Shown here in pieces: positions 16,215 to 24,572 of a stretch of 64,000 bases of DNA (position 1 is its first letter; each line of letters begins with the position of its first letter). Below the pieces are notes generated by a model. The model was not told the DNA's origin and ran no database searches. It saw nothing but the letters and a program-made list of their open reading frames with translations. Location of the stretch: contig NZ_JAOBPP010000021.1 in the NCBI RefSeq assembly GCF_025574465.1, positions 1,054,001-1,118,000 on the forward strand. The letters are read 5' to 3'. This DNA is from Kordiimonas aestuarii (GTDB lineage Bacteria; Pseudomonadota; Alphaproteobacteria; Sphingomonadales; Kordiimonadaceae). Position numbers and translations under genes: made by a program.

Positions 16215-18950
16215 TCATCCCCCATTGGCGTCAGCCGTTTGCTCCTCCTCGGTGCTCACCTGTGCGGTACCTTCAAGGTGGAGCAATTTAATCCAGTAAT
16301 TGTCCTCCTCTTTGAGGAGATATTCATCAATGATTGACCGATATTTTTTCGCTTCGTGCAGGGCAGAGCCCTCCTGAGGGATTGGCTGTATTTTGTCCCG
16401 CTCAAGGATAGTATTCAGGCGTTGAATCAGGTCGTTGTCATTTTCACAGATATGAGACGACCCATTTTGCAGTGTGATGCCCTCAATCTGCGCAGAAACC
16501 CAAGGCAGGCCGATTGCCTCATACATGAATACTTTCAGCGGGTTCATGAATTTGGATAGCTCATCGTTCTCGTGGCAGATGAGCGCTACATGCGCTTTTG
16601 AGGCCAGCTCAATTGTCTCATCTTCCTGCAGCATACCGTGGTAGACGCAGTAAGGGTGCGTTATGAGTTGTTCGAGGGGAGCCGGCTTTCTGCCACAAGG
16701 GCCAACCAAGTGCAGGGTGACACCCTCCCGGCAAACATTGTTCAGAATTTTGCTCAGGAGCGGCCAGTTAACCCGGTCGTTCATGTTGCCGGTATAGATA
16801 ATCCGTTTTTCGAGCGCTGCCTTTTCGCGAGGAGTGGTAGAGATGCTGGGATGCCAATACCAATTGGTAATGACCATGCTCTTGTCCTCGGGAATGGCAC
16901 CAGCCTCGACAAGGTGGTCCCGGTTATTTCCCGAGTTCAAAATTATTTTCTCCGCGATCGTCCCCATTTCATGGATCTGTTTTAGATATTGACGCTGGTC
17001 GTGCAATTTCCTCAGCCAGCCAGATTGGTTGTCGACAATGTCCACGAGTACCTTGAAGTATCCAAGAATGGCCCGCAGTGGGGGGAACTGTTGCAGGAAC
17101 GGGTACAGGATGAAGACGCTGTTTGACGGGCGAATATCCTTGGCGTCGAGGAAATTTGTGAAGACGGTCGAAAACGACATATCTGCTTTGGCATCTCTGT
17201 ATTCTATCGTGTGGTACCGGACATTATTTTGTTCATAGCCAAAGCTCTTGCGCCGCAGCATCGTGTTCTGCAATTCCACTTCATTCCCGAACGACGCCTC
17301 TCGGGAGAGGAAGGATTGGGTCTGAACATCTGACAATAGCTCAATGACATAGACTTCAACCTCGGGGCGGGTGCAGGCATAGTACCGGGCAATCTGGTCG
17401 ATCCGTCGGCCATACATTGCGGCATCATGTTGTTTCCAGACCAACACCAGCTTTTTCTTCTTGGATGCCTTCTGAGCAGTAAGCTGTGACATCAGATAAG
17501 GGAAAACCTGTCCTGCGCGCGGCGATTGACGAGCGGCCCCCTCGAGGGCCAAAAAAGTATCATAGGCGTAGGGCGTGGAAAACTCCGGCGGCAGTTCAAC
17601 TTTCTCACGAAGCTCGAGAACTGTGCACAGCTTCTCGACGAAATTATAGTCGGAAAACAAGATGATGCCCAAGTGGTCCAGGTCGGCAACGGACGGGGTG
17701 TCGGGAACGAGCGCTGGCAGGCCTACGCGGAGCGCGTCACCAATTTTGGACGAGATCTGGTAATCGGTTATGTCACGCTTTGCCGGGTGTGTGGGAAAGC
17801 CTGTTATGACAGCATCATAGTTTGCCAACAACCCAGGCAGGTCGCCCTCTTTCACCTTGTCAAGGCATGTAACGTTCAGACTTTCCAACTCGGTCTTCAG
17901 GTCCTTCGGTGTGAACTCGCCTCCCACAACAAGCTCGACCTTCTTGCTTGTGATGAAGTTGAAAATATTTATCGCATTTGCGAGTTCGATCAGGCCTTTA
18001 TGAGGTTTCACGCTCCCAAAGAAGATCAGCCGGAAATTTTCCGACTCCTGCTGGTTCTCGAGGCTTTTGGGCGCGAGTTCTGTCTCGGCAAGTGGTGTTC
18101 TGACGTGTCGAACAATGGTGCCTTTGTATTTGTCGGCGAGAGATTTGCTGGCGCACGACCGGGTCGGGATGTGGCTGAGCAGGTTTTCCGCCAGGTTGAT
18201 GGAGAAACGACCGTAGGGTTTCAGACGTGATGCATCAGAGCTGGCGAATAAAACCTCATTGTCATCAAGGTCAACAATACAAGCTGTTTCCCGATGGCTG
18301 ATCGCCTGCGCCAAGTCAAAGCTATGCTTTCTGGGCTTGCAAATCCAAACCGTATCAAAGCGAACGCCTTCTTCGGCAAGGTAGCGGAAGACTTGGTCAC
18401 GCTTGTGAAACGGAATTGTGACGACATTGGCACCCGACTCCCGGAGCGGCTCCCATAATTGGTGGCCAAACTCTGGGAAGAGAAACGAGAATATCACTGC
18501 AGGGCGCTTTTCCTGAACGATATCATACAACACTTTCGCCCGGCCGATGGGATTGTGGCCGCCATCCCAAACCGTTATGGCAACGGCGTCTTGCTGCCTT
18601 GCAACTTCCTTCGCAACTTTCAACTGGGCATACAGATGATTGGAGAGATAGTTGCCGTCGAGTGTGCGGACCGCCACGGGCACAACAGCATCATTCACGA
18701 CAGCCAACAGCTCGACATGCAGTTCTTCGAAGGCTAGGGAAATGGGTTCTGCGATAAAGCCGCACAGATGGGTTATCCGTACAGCTTCTGCCACGTCTGG
18801 CCGGGGTACTGGATACTCTACTATTCTGGCTGGAAAGCCGTTGACGCGAATAATAGGGGCGACTTTCCCATGCGAGCTGTAGAGCCAGCCATGAATATGG
18901 CCGTCTTCAAAACCATCGATATAGCCAATTACGGTTTGGTGCTTTGCCAT
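16215..18950 (-). CDS. Double glycosyltransferase (two GT-B/GT4-like domains)
   Basis: Protein of 911 residues. An N-terminal domain of about 100 residues, beginning IGYIDGFEDGHIHGWLY, looks beta-rich. It is followed by a first GT4-like module (about 140-480; FFGSVKPHKGLIELANAI and the acceptor/donor region DYQISSKIGDAL) and a second (about 500-880; RIIYTGNMNDRVNWPLL, HLVGPCG, FMNPLKVFMYEAIGLPWV). The second ends with a clear nucleotide-sugar-binding E-x7-E-like pattern. Bifunctional transferases of this kind add two sugars in sequence to a surface glycan. It heads a minus-strand pair with the second pyruvyl-transferase-like gene. Confidence 0.8.
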   Translation of the reverse strand: MAKHQTVIGYIDGFEDGHIHGWLYSSHGKVAPIIRVNGFPARIVEYPVPRPDVAEAVRITHLCGFIAEPISLAFEELHVELLAVVNDAVVPVAVRTLDGNYLSNHLYAQLKVAKEVARQQDAVAITVWDGGHNPIGRAKVLYDIVQEKRPAVIFSFLFPEFGHQLWEPLRESGANVVTIPFHKRDQVFRYLAEEGVRFDTVWICKPRKHSFDLAQAISHRETACIVDLDDNEVLFASSDASRLKPYGRFSINLAENLLSHIPTRSCASKSLADKYKGTIVRHVRTPLAETELAPKSLENQQESENFRLIFFGSVKPHKGLIELANAINIFNFITSKKVELVVGGEFTPKDLKTELESLNVTCLDKVKEGDLPGLLANYDAVITGFPTHPAKRDITDYQISSKIGDALRVGLPALVPDTPSVADLDHLGIILFSDYNFVEKLCTVLELREKVELPPEFSTPYAYDTFLALEGAARQSPRAGQVFPYLMSQLTAQKASKKKKLVLVWKQHDAAMYGRRIDQIARYYACTRPEVEVYVIELLSDVQTQSFLSREASFGNEVELQNTMLRRKSFGYEQNNVRYHTIEYRDAKADMSFSTVFTNFLDAKDIRPSNSVFILYPFLQQFPPLRAILGYFKVLVDIVDNQSGWLRKLHDQRQYLKQIHEMGTIAEKIILNSGNNRDHLVEAGAIPEDKSMVITNWYWHPSISTTPREKAALEKRIIYTGNMNDRVNWPLLSKILNNVCREGVTLHLVGPCGRKPAPLEQLITHPYCVYHGMLQEDETIELASKAHVALICHENDELSKFMNPLKVFMYEAIGLPWVSAQIEGITLQNGSSHICENDNDLIQRLNTILERDKIQPIPQEGSALHEAKKYRSIIDEYLLKEEDNYWIKLLHLEGTAQVSTEEEQTADANGG

Positions 18951-19039
18951 GGATTGCTGCCCTTATGAACCTATCCAGATAACGGTCAGAGTGTATCAGT
19001 ATTAGTATTTGGTGCGGTTGGATTTCCGGTGTTGCATCT

Positions 19040-19771
19040 CTATGTCTTTATTGCTGCGAATGTGTAATTGCGCAGGCAAGTGTCGATAGGGGCGCTGCGT
19101 CGGCTGATCATCAGGCGCAGACCGGCTTGTTCCGCCAGCGTCGCAATCTCTTCACCAAAATCGGTAAATACAAGCGTTTTGCCCTTCGTCCCGGACACAT
19201 GATAATGGGGCTCAGCGATATGATGTATGCTGCCTTCCCGCATGCAGGCTCGTATGAAATTCTCCTTGGGAATAGGATATCGCACAGGAATCGAAAAAAC
19301 GTGAACGCCTCCCGGCTTCAGGACGCGACGGCTCTCGTTTAAGGCAGCGCTCACGTCTGGGACATGCTCAAGGACGTCGCTTGTTATGATGAGGTCCAAC
19401 GAGTTGTCGTCGAAGGGCATGGACATAATGTCGACATGCATAACCTTATTCTGCTGGGCCTGCTTTTCCTCCTCGGATTCGAAGAAATAAGCCTGTTGGT
19501 AATGCGGAAGTCGATAGAGATAGCGGATGAAAGGGCCGCCTAAGGCGAATTCGACAATATGCTTTTCCTGCATTGATGGATGCGCGGCAAGCTTGTTGAA
19601 AGATTCAACTGCGCCATTGCCGAAAAAGTCAAGAATGACGGCCGCTTGATCCCTGTATCTGAGCGTGAAACGGCATTCAGGGCATGGATAACAATCGCGG
19701 GGGGAAGAATTGACCGGCTCAAAGGTCCCCCTGAATCCGCAAATTGAACACTGTCCCGAAAACGTCATCAA
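19040..19771 (-). CDS. SAM-dependent methyltransferase with N-terminal zinc-binding cysteines
   Basis: Protein of 243 residues. Cysteines 8/11 and 27/30/33 form a zinc-ribbon-like head. The body is a class I methyltransferase with a degenerate motif I (VEFALGGP), the acidic IMSMPFDDNSLDLIITSDVLEHVPD and VLKPGGVHVFSIP of Methyltransf_11 enzymes. Such proteins are common in polysaccharide clusters, where they methylate sugars. The weak motif I is odd for an active enzyme. It lies between the double glycosyltransferase and a second zinc-headed methyltransferase. Confidence 0.8.
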   Translation of the reverse strand: MMTFSGQCSICGFRGTFEPVNSSPRDCYPCPECRFTLRYRDQAAVILDFFGNGAVESFNKLAAHPSMQEKHIVEFALGGPFIRYLYRLPHYQQAYFFESEEEKQAQQNKVMHVDIMSMPFDDNSLDLIITSDVLEHVPDVSAALNESRRVLKPGGVHVFSIPVRYPIPKENFIRACMREGSIHHIAEPHYHVSGTKGKTLVFTDFGEEIATLAEQAGLRLMISRRSAPIDTCLRNYTFAAIKT

Positions 19772-19849
19772 ACTTTCCTTGTATCCTTGATACTGAACCC
19801 TGTGCTGTCTCGGGGCCTGATCTTCAAGTATTGAGCACCGCAGCGGCGC

Positions 19850-20542
19850 CTAGTTGCTATATCGAAAAAGCGAATGCCCGGACAACTGCGCGGGGTCGAA
19901 CGGAAAACCCATCTGGCGCACCTCTTGAGGAGCAAACAGCGCCGAACTGTTGACAACTTCGACCTTGGGGCCAAGCCAGTCTTCAAAGATGGTCAGAGTG
20001 TCTGAACCAAACATCCTAACATGATCATGTTGACCGAACTGTCTTTGACGGTCTTCATCTGATAACTCCGGGCTCCAGTCCTCCGTTGTTAAGCTTGACA
20101 TACGGAGCGGTACGGAAAAATACATTTTGCCACCCGTGTTCAATATCGAGACCAGATTTTTCACAACAGGCCCCAACTCACAGGGCACGTGTTCAAGCAC
20201 GTGGTTATGGATGATAATGTCAAACTTGCCCAAGTGTTCAGGTTCAAAAGAACACAGATCAATTTGCTGTATCTCCGGGAGGAAATGTTGGTATTGCGCA
20301 ATATTGATGTCGGCAGGAACATAGCGGCCAGCAAGGTCGCGCAATCTTTTGGCTAGGCCAGGCTCGGGTGCAAGGTGCAGGATCGAGATTCCCTTTTTCA
20401 GCACACCTTCCCGGTTCAGGATACCAAACAGCAGTCGGGTGCGTTCCATTGCACCACAGTTGCTGCAGCGCGCGGCACGCCTTCCATTAAAATCCCGAAA
20501 CTCCTGAGAACCGCACAGAGGGCAAAAAACCGTGAATTTCAT
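19850..20542 (-). CDS. SAM-dependent methyltransferase with N-terminal zinc ribbon
   Basis: Protein of 230 residues with cysteines 7/10 and 26/29 (FCPLCG...ARCSNCG), then a class I methyltransferase body: ILHLAPEPGLAKRL at motif I, FDIIIHNHVLEHVPCELG and LNTGGKMYFSVPL. It resembles the preceding gene in architecture, though not closely in sequence. It is the first gene of the minus-strand group that runs to 14900 and is divergent from the radical SAM gene. Methylation of a sugar or of the cluster's product is inferred. Confidence 0.82.
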   Translation of the reverse strand: MKFTVFCPLCGSQEFRDFNGRRAARCSNCGAMERTRLLFGILNREGVLKKGISILHLAPEPGLAKRLRDLAGRYVPADINIAQYQHFLPEIQQIDLCSFEPEHLGKFDIIIHNHVLEHVPCELGPVVKNLVSILNTGGKMYFSVPLRMSSLTTEDWSPELSDEDRQRQFGQHDHVRMFGSDTLTIFEDWLGPKVEVVNSSALFAPQEVRQMGFPFDPAQLSGHSLFRYSN

Positions 20543-20860
20543 ATCAAACCTTAGGTCGCCGTCACAAAATGCATTTGACGCGCGATGGAAAAATTGGAGT
20601 ATCGATAAATCTAGTCAATTTTTAAATAATACGCAGTTCGTTGACGGCTGTGCAAGTACTGAAATTTGTTGATATTGCCGAGTGAGTATCCCTCTGGGGT
20701 CTACCCCGATTGGTAATAAATTCAGTGTTTTTATGGGATTATTGGGGTCGGGTGGATAGTTCCGCTGGTGGTTGGGTATCCAGTCGTGAAATACATTGCG
20801 GGCACCGGCTAAAGTGGGCATTTTGATTTCGGCGAATGAAGATGGGGGCGTTTGATTGCT
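20543..20860. other. Divergent promoter region before the radical SAM gene
   Basis: About 318 bases between divergent genes. A minus-strand frame (20615-20869) and a 33-codon plus-strand frame from GTG 20725 are present, but neither has a ribosome site or a recognisable family. I looked here for a precursor peptide and found only that weak 33-codon candidate. The region presumably holds both promoters. Confidence 0.4.
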
Positions 20861-22801
20861 ATGACACACTTGCTGGTTGCGGCGCCTAGCGCCATGACGC
20901 GTGCTAAATCAGAGATTGATGTTGTCCTCGTCATGATGCCGTTCGGCCCGTCCCGGATGCCGTCTCTGGGGCTGTCGATGATTGCGCAGGTCTTGCGTGC
21001 GGCAGAGGTGTCGGTTCAGGTCTCATACCCATTGGTCGATTTTATCAAGGCGATGGGCGAGCGAGATTTTGACATGATCAGCAATGCCTTCGGCAAGCTC
21101 TCACTTGGTGAATGGCTTTTTTCCCGTGCCGTTGACCCGGTCGGATCGGTTGAGGACTTTCTCTCACTCTCCAATGAAAGCATCCGACCTGCACAGGTGC
21201 CGGTATTACGTCAACTGGTTGAAAAGGCTATTCCGATTGCGGCCAAGCTGGTTGAGGATACCGCGCAGCGTATCGTCAAGCTTGCACCCCGCATCGTTGG
21301 TCTCAGTTCGTCTTTTCAACAGCAGATGGCTTCAATTGCACTCGCCCGGCGGCTGCGTGAACTGATGCCGGATGTCATAATCGTTATGGGCGGCGCGAAT
21401 TGTAGCTCCCCGATGGGTGAAGCCATGTTCAGGGCTTATCCGGAGCTTGACGGGGTTCTCGTCGGGCCAGGCGAGATTTCCTTTACACAGCTTGTTCGGG
21501 CGATCCTTGACGATGAGAAAAATATTTCCATTCCCGGCCTTTATTGGCGTGCTTCCAGCACCACGCCTCTGCAGGACCCAGGTATTGCGCCTGAGCCAAA
21601 GATGGATGATCTTCCGTTTCCCTATTATGACGATTTTTTTGAGGTATGGCCGCTTGACACCGCGACACCGCCAATGATCCCCTTTGAGGGGTCGCGCGGC
21701 TGCTGGTGGGGGCAGAAGCAACACTGTGTATTCTGTTCACTCAACCACTCAATCACTTACCGGGCCAAAAACCCGGAACGCCTTTATAGCGAACTTGTAT
21801 ACCTCAATGATCGTTTTCCCGGCCTGCAATTTTTTGCCACGGACGACATTTTGGACCACCGGATTATTGGAACAATCACGGATCGACTCGCGGCGCTGCC
21901 GGTACGTCCGAAGATATTCTATTCCGTGAAGTCCAACCTTAAAAAAGACCAGCTTCGTGCACTCAATGAGGCTGGCGTGAACGCCATTTTGCCAGGAGTT
22001 GAGAGCCTGGCGGACGAGGTGCTGACCCTGATGCGCAAGGGGGTTACCGGTCTTCGCAATCTTCAGCTGCTGAAATGGTCAAGGGAATTCGGCCTGCGTG
22101 TCAGTTGGTCGATCCTTTATGGCTTCCCTTTTGACAAGGCTGAATATTACCAGCGCATGTTGGATTGGCTCCCAAGTCTCACTCATTTGCCGGCGCCGAG
22201 AGGGTTGAACGACGTTCGTATTCAGCGGTACAGTCCGCTCTATTCGCAGGCCGAGCATTTTGGTGTCACAAACCTGCGCCCGCGCGCAGTATACTCGCTC
22301 ATTTATAATGTCTCACCGGAACTCGTGGAGGAACTTGCCTATAATTTCGATTGGGATCCACCTGAGGATCAGTCGAGTTATATCGATCCTTTGCGCGTGG
22401 AAGTCATAGGCTGGATGGCGAACGAGAAGTCCGGCGCGTCCCAGCTTTTATTTGAGGAGACTGCGGGGGGAATGGTTATCGGTGACACCCGTAAAGTCGC
22501 TCCTCGTGCAGTCTACCGTCTGGACCCAGTGGATGCAGCGATTTGTCTGGCTTGTGATGGGGTCGCGAAACGTCATCAGATTGCAAGTGTGCTGGAGCAC
22601 GCCGGTCACGTTCTGAATGCTGAAGCGCTAGAGCAACGCCTTATGCGCCTCGTGGAGGGTCGCCTGCTAATCGAACATGATGACTTCTTCCTATTTCTGG
22701 CTGTGCCTGTGCCTGAGGATGGGCCCGCCTCTTCGGTGGCGGCGATTGTTCAACAGATGCGTGCCGAAGTACAGCAAGGGCCCGCTTTGGTGATGGCTTA
22801 G
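20861..22801 (+). CDS. B12-binding radical SAM protein of the RiPP C-methyltransferase type
   Basis: Protein of 646 residues from ATG 20861 (an in-frame TTG lies at 20852). The N-terminal third is a cobalamin-binding-like domain (VVLVMMPFGPSRMPSLGLSM; PRIVGLSSSFQQQM; VMGGANC). The radical SAM core has SRGCWWGQKQHCVFC, giving cysteines 281, 289 and 292 with C-x7-C-x2-C spacing. Phrases such as KSNLKKDQLRALNEAGV, LMRKGVTGLRNLQLLKW and LYGFP match the family annotated as RiPP maturation radical SAM protein 1. Those enzymes methylate unactivated carbons of ribosomal peptides. No precursor peptide is obvious, so the substrate could also be a small molecule of this cluster. Confidence 0.88.
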   Translation: MTHLLVAAPSAMTRAKSEIDVVLVMMPFGPSRMPSLGLSMIAQVLRAAEVSVQVSYPLVDFIKAMGERDFDMISNAFGKLSLGEWLFSRAVDPVGSVEDFLSLSNESIRPAQVPVLRQLVEKAIPIAAKLVEDTAQRIVKLAPRIVGLSSSFQQQMASIALARRLRELMPDVIIVMGGANCSSPMGEAMFRAYPELDGVLVGPGEISFTQLVRAILDDEKNISIPGLYWRASSTTPLQDPGIAPEPKMDDLPFPYYDDFFEVWPLDTATPPMIPFEGSRGCWWGQKQHCVFCSLNHSITYRAKNPERLYSELVYLNDRFPGLQFFATDDILDHRIIGTITDRLAALPVRPKIFYSVKSNLKKDQLRALNEAGVNAILPGVESLADEVLTLMRKGVTGLRNLQLLKWSREFGLRVSWSILYGFPFDKAEYYQRMLDWLPSLTHLPAPRGLNDVRIQRYSPLYSQAEHFGVTNLRPRAVYSLIYNVSPELVEELAYNFDWDPPEDQSSYIDPLRVEVIGWMANEKSGASQLLFEETAGGMVIGDTRKVAPRAVYRLDPVDAAICLACDGVAKRHQIASVLEHAGHVLNAEALEQRLMRLVEGRLLIEHDDFFLFLAVPVPEDGPASSVAAIVQQMRAEVQQGPALVMA

Positions 22802-22823
22802 GTCTGCTGGTGGGATGATTTTT

Positions 22824-22849
22824 CTGGTTTCCTGAAGCTGGAAAAGCAG
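22824..22849 (+). terminator. Possible rho-independent terminator after the radical SAM gene
   Basis: Arms CTGGTTTCC (22824-22832) and GGAAAAGCAG (22840-22849) pair imperfectly and are followed by a T-rich run (TTAATTTTTTGTTTT). It is weak but well placed. Confidence 0.4.
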
Positions 22850-22921
22850 TTAATTTTTTGTTTTGCAGACCTCTTGCATTGATACAAGGGCGCTTCTTCA
22901 GGTCAGTCCGGCGAGGTTGTG

Positions 22922-23578
22922 ATGGAGGTAAGTGCTATTCGTAAGGATATAATCGATACCAAGTGTGAAGATGAAGAGCTCGGCATACTGCGTATCAAGA
23001 TCTTTGTGCACTTGATGAGGACATTTTTCCCTTCCCCGATGCACCTTGCGGATCTCGGGGCGGGGCATTGCTCCTTTTCCCGTTGGGCCAGCCGACTTGG
23101 GCATGAGGTAACGGCTTTTGACGCCCGTACCGTCCGTAAGCCCGATGATACAGAACTGGGTACGATCCGTTTTGTTCATGCAGATGTCCGCGACGTTGAC
23201 CTGGCACCCTTCAATCTCATCCTTGTTCTTGGGCTTTTCTATCACCTGACGCTTCAGGACCAGATTTCACTGCTCAAAAAATGTAGGGCAGCGGGGCCGG
23301 TCATTCTTGATACGCAGGTCCATGTACCGTCTGCCTTTCCGGGGAATAGTACACTGGAGCCCTGGCAGGCAGCGCTGCTGCAGGAGCAGGGGTATGAAGG
23401 CGTGCTCTATCCTGAGAAGGACAATCCCATGGCATCCGTCGGGAATGCGACATCGTTCATCCATACACCAGAATCTCTTGAGCGCCTTGTGGCGGAATCC
23501 GGTTACGCGCATATGACCTTCGTCAAACCCATGTATCAAACGCACCTGGGCGCCCGCAGTTTCTATCTCCTTCGCTAG
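22922..23578 (+). CDS. Class I SAM-dependent methyltransferase
   Basis: Protein of 218 residues from ATG 22922, with GCGAGG 6 bases upstream. Motif I is clear: LADLGAGHCSFSRWASRLG. It is followed by VTAFDARTV (acidic ribose-binding residue), FVHADVRDVDL and LGLFYHL. The C-terminal part (TSFIHTPESLERLVAESGY) resembles methyltransferases that act on small molecules or sugars. It lies downstream of the radical SAM gene on the same strand and probably acts in the same pathway. It is the fourth methyltransferase gene in the island. Confidence 0.82.
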   Translation: MEVSAIRKDIIDTKCEDEELGILRIKIFVHLMRTFFPSPMHLADLGAGHCSFSRWASRLGHEVTAFDARTVRKPDDTELGTIRFVHADVRDVDLAPFNLILVLGLFYHLTLQDQISLLKKCRAAGPVILDTQVHVPSAFPGNSTLEPWQAALLQEQGYEGVLYPEKDNPMASVGNATSFIHTPESLERLVAESGYAHMTFVKPMYQTHLGARSFYLLR

Positions 23579-23760
23579 GTTTGAGCAAGGACCATAGATG
23601 CGTGCTGGTCGGTCTACCGTATGATTGCGTCCACATCCGTGTGCATTTCCGGCTTGGAGGATGCTCCCCCTGACGTGCTCCCCAATGCGACCTCACTCAG
23701 ATAGTCGGTCGCATATGTATTTAATCGGCACTAGAATACTGATGCACCAGCAAAGAGCCG

Positions 23761-24135
23761 ATGACCATGAAAATAGCCTATGGCAGCGACCTGCACTTTG
23801 AGTTCGGCGGCCCGAGACCTTCCTATGAAGGCCTTGAAGACGCCGACGTACTCGTGCTGGCTGGCGACATTGCCAAGGGCCGGAGCGGTCTCGACGGCAA
23901 CCCGCTGATCATCGATTATGCGCGTTCTTATGCCGACGATCTCGGCATCCCGATCATAGCGGTTGCCGGAAATCATGAGCTTTACAGCGAAGAATATTAT
24001 TGTTTCATAGAGGACTGCCGTCAGATAGCTGATCTTGGCGGACCGGTACTCTTCCTTGAGAACAATGCCATCACGCTTGGCAATGTGCGTTTTCTTGGCA
24101 GCGCTTGTCACGTTCGACTTTGGGAAGGGCGATGA
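23761..24135 (+). pseudogene. Truncated calcineurin-like metallophosphoesterase
   Basis: The frame of 124 codons begins like an intact phosphoesterase: SDLHFEF (metal ligands D9, H11), VLAGDIAKG (D36 region) and VAGNHELY (the GNHE motif). After NVRFLGSA the sequence turns into CHVRLWEGR and stops. Skipping one base there restores a plausible continuation (VTFDFGKGDDGGTLL) that itself stops soon, so the gene has both a frameshift and a lost C-terminus with the remaining histidine ligands. It lies 216 bases from the right transposon end and is probably a relic of older cargo. Confidence 0.75.
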
Positions 24136-24350
24136 TGGTGGAACACTGTTGACGCTTAGCAGGCAGGTAGTCACTTAATTCGGAAGGAAATAAAATTTCT
24201 TTTTTAACAATATTCTTATAGAAACGCCTCGATTTGATGCGCCTCAGAATGGTGCAAACCCTTCCTAAAATTACTCGCCCGTGAAATATCCTGAACCAGT
24301 GACCAAAGTCCGGCGGTCTCCCGCACACCATACTGTGATGTCATTTTCCA
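24136..24350. other. AT-rich noncoding right end region of the Tn7-like element
   Basis: No gene is supported. It leads into the two 18-base repeats and the right terminal repeat. A third, poorer partial match (TGAACCAGT, 24292-24300) to the start of those repeats lies here. Confidence 0.5.
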
Positions 24351-24368
24351 TGAACCAACTTTATTGTT
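24351..24368 (-). repeat. Inner TnsB-type binding repeat, right end
   Basis: Minus strand AACAATAAAGTTGGTTCA, identical over 18 bases to 24384-24401 and 33 bases from it. Spaced direct repeats of about 20 bases inside the ends are the transposase-binding sites of Tn7-like elements; that reading is inferred. Confidence 0.7.
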
Positions 24369-24383
24369 AGAGTATCGGTATTC

Positions 24384-24401
24384 TGAACCAACTTTATTGT
24401 T
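24384..24401 (-). repeat. Outer TnsB-type binding repeat, right end
   Basis: Second copy of the 18-base repeat AACAATAAAGTTGGTTCA. It overlaps the right terminal inverted repeat and shares AACAATAAA with the left end at 2483-2491. Confidence 0.75.
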
Positions 24402-24409
24402 CCTATACA
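24393..24409 (-). repeat. Right terminal inverted repeat of the Tn7-like element
   Basis: Minus strand TGTATAGGAACAATAAA, 15/17 identical to the left end in inverted orientation, ending exactly where the second ATTTG copy begins. Confidence 0.85.
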
Positions 24410-24414
24410 ATTTG
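24410..24414. repeat. Right copy of 5-base target site duplication (ATTTG)
   Basis: Identical to 2470-2474. Removing 2475-24414 rebuilds a continuous yhiN 3' flank: TGATTTG followed by TGTAATGCG. Confidence 0.8.
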
Positions 24415-24465
24415 TGTAATGCGAACCAGGGTGTGAATCCAATTCAAGGGATTGTTTTTACCGCG

Positions 24466-24494
24466 CTTATTGTGGTTCAAGGCCCCACAATAAG
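24466..24494 (+). promoter_or_regulatory. 10-base inverted repeat overlapping a ribosome binding site
   Basis: CTTATTGTGG (24466-24475) and CCACAATAAG (24485-24494) are perfect complements with a 9-base spacer. The right arm runs into AAGGAG, 9 bases before an ATG at 24504. It could be an operator or an RNA hairpin hiding the ribosome site. Confidence 0.5.
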
Positions 24495-24503
24495 GAGTTT
24501 TGT

Positions 24504-24572
24504 ATGGCACGGCTTGATTTGCCAGAGCGCTATGTGAATAGCCCCCGGATTTGTAGACGCCTTACAGGGTAA
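24504..24572 (+). CDS. Possible 22-residue peptide or leader
   Basis: A short frame of 22 codons (MARLDLPERYVNS... to a TAA) preceded by a perfect AAGGAG lying in the arm of an inverted repeat. It may be a leader peptide, or the start of a broken gene, for the secreted protein gene that follows 118 bases later. No family was recognised. Confidence 0.3.
   Translation: MARLDLPERYVNSPRICRRLTG

Larger units (their letters stand above)
2475..24409. mobile_element. Decayed Tn7-like transposon carrying a biosynthetic cargo island
   Basis: Left end TGTGTAGAAACAATAAA (2475-2491) and right end TGTATAGGAACAATAAA (24409-24393, minus strand) match at 15 of 17 bases in inverted orientation, with TGT...ACA termini. 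Both are bordered by the same five bases, ATTTG (2470-2474 and 24410-24414). Known Tn7-family elements have TGT/ACA ends and make 5-base duplications. A TnsA N-terminal fragment (2598-2750) reads inward from the left end, as tnsA does from Tn7R. That tnsA-proximal end faces the 3' end of yhiN, the orientation Tn7 takes next to glmS. Neither tnsB, tnsC nor tniQ/tnsD remains, so it is probably immobile. Size is 21,935 bases. Confidence 0.85.

Noticed and set aside
20615..20869. 84-codon minus-strand frame upstream of the radical SAM gene
   Set aside because: Starts from a GTG inside the radical SAM gene, no ribosome site, no family resemblance; more likely promoter DNA.
24351..24401. Two 18-base repeats as a CRISPR or plasmid iteron array
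   Set aside because: Only two copies, and they overlap the transposon terminal repeat, which explains them better.
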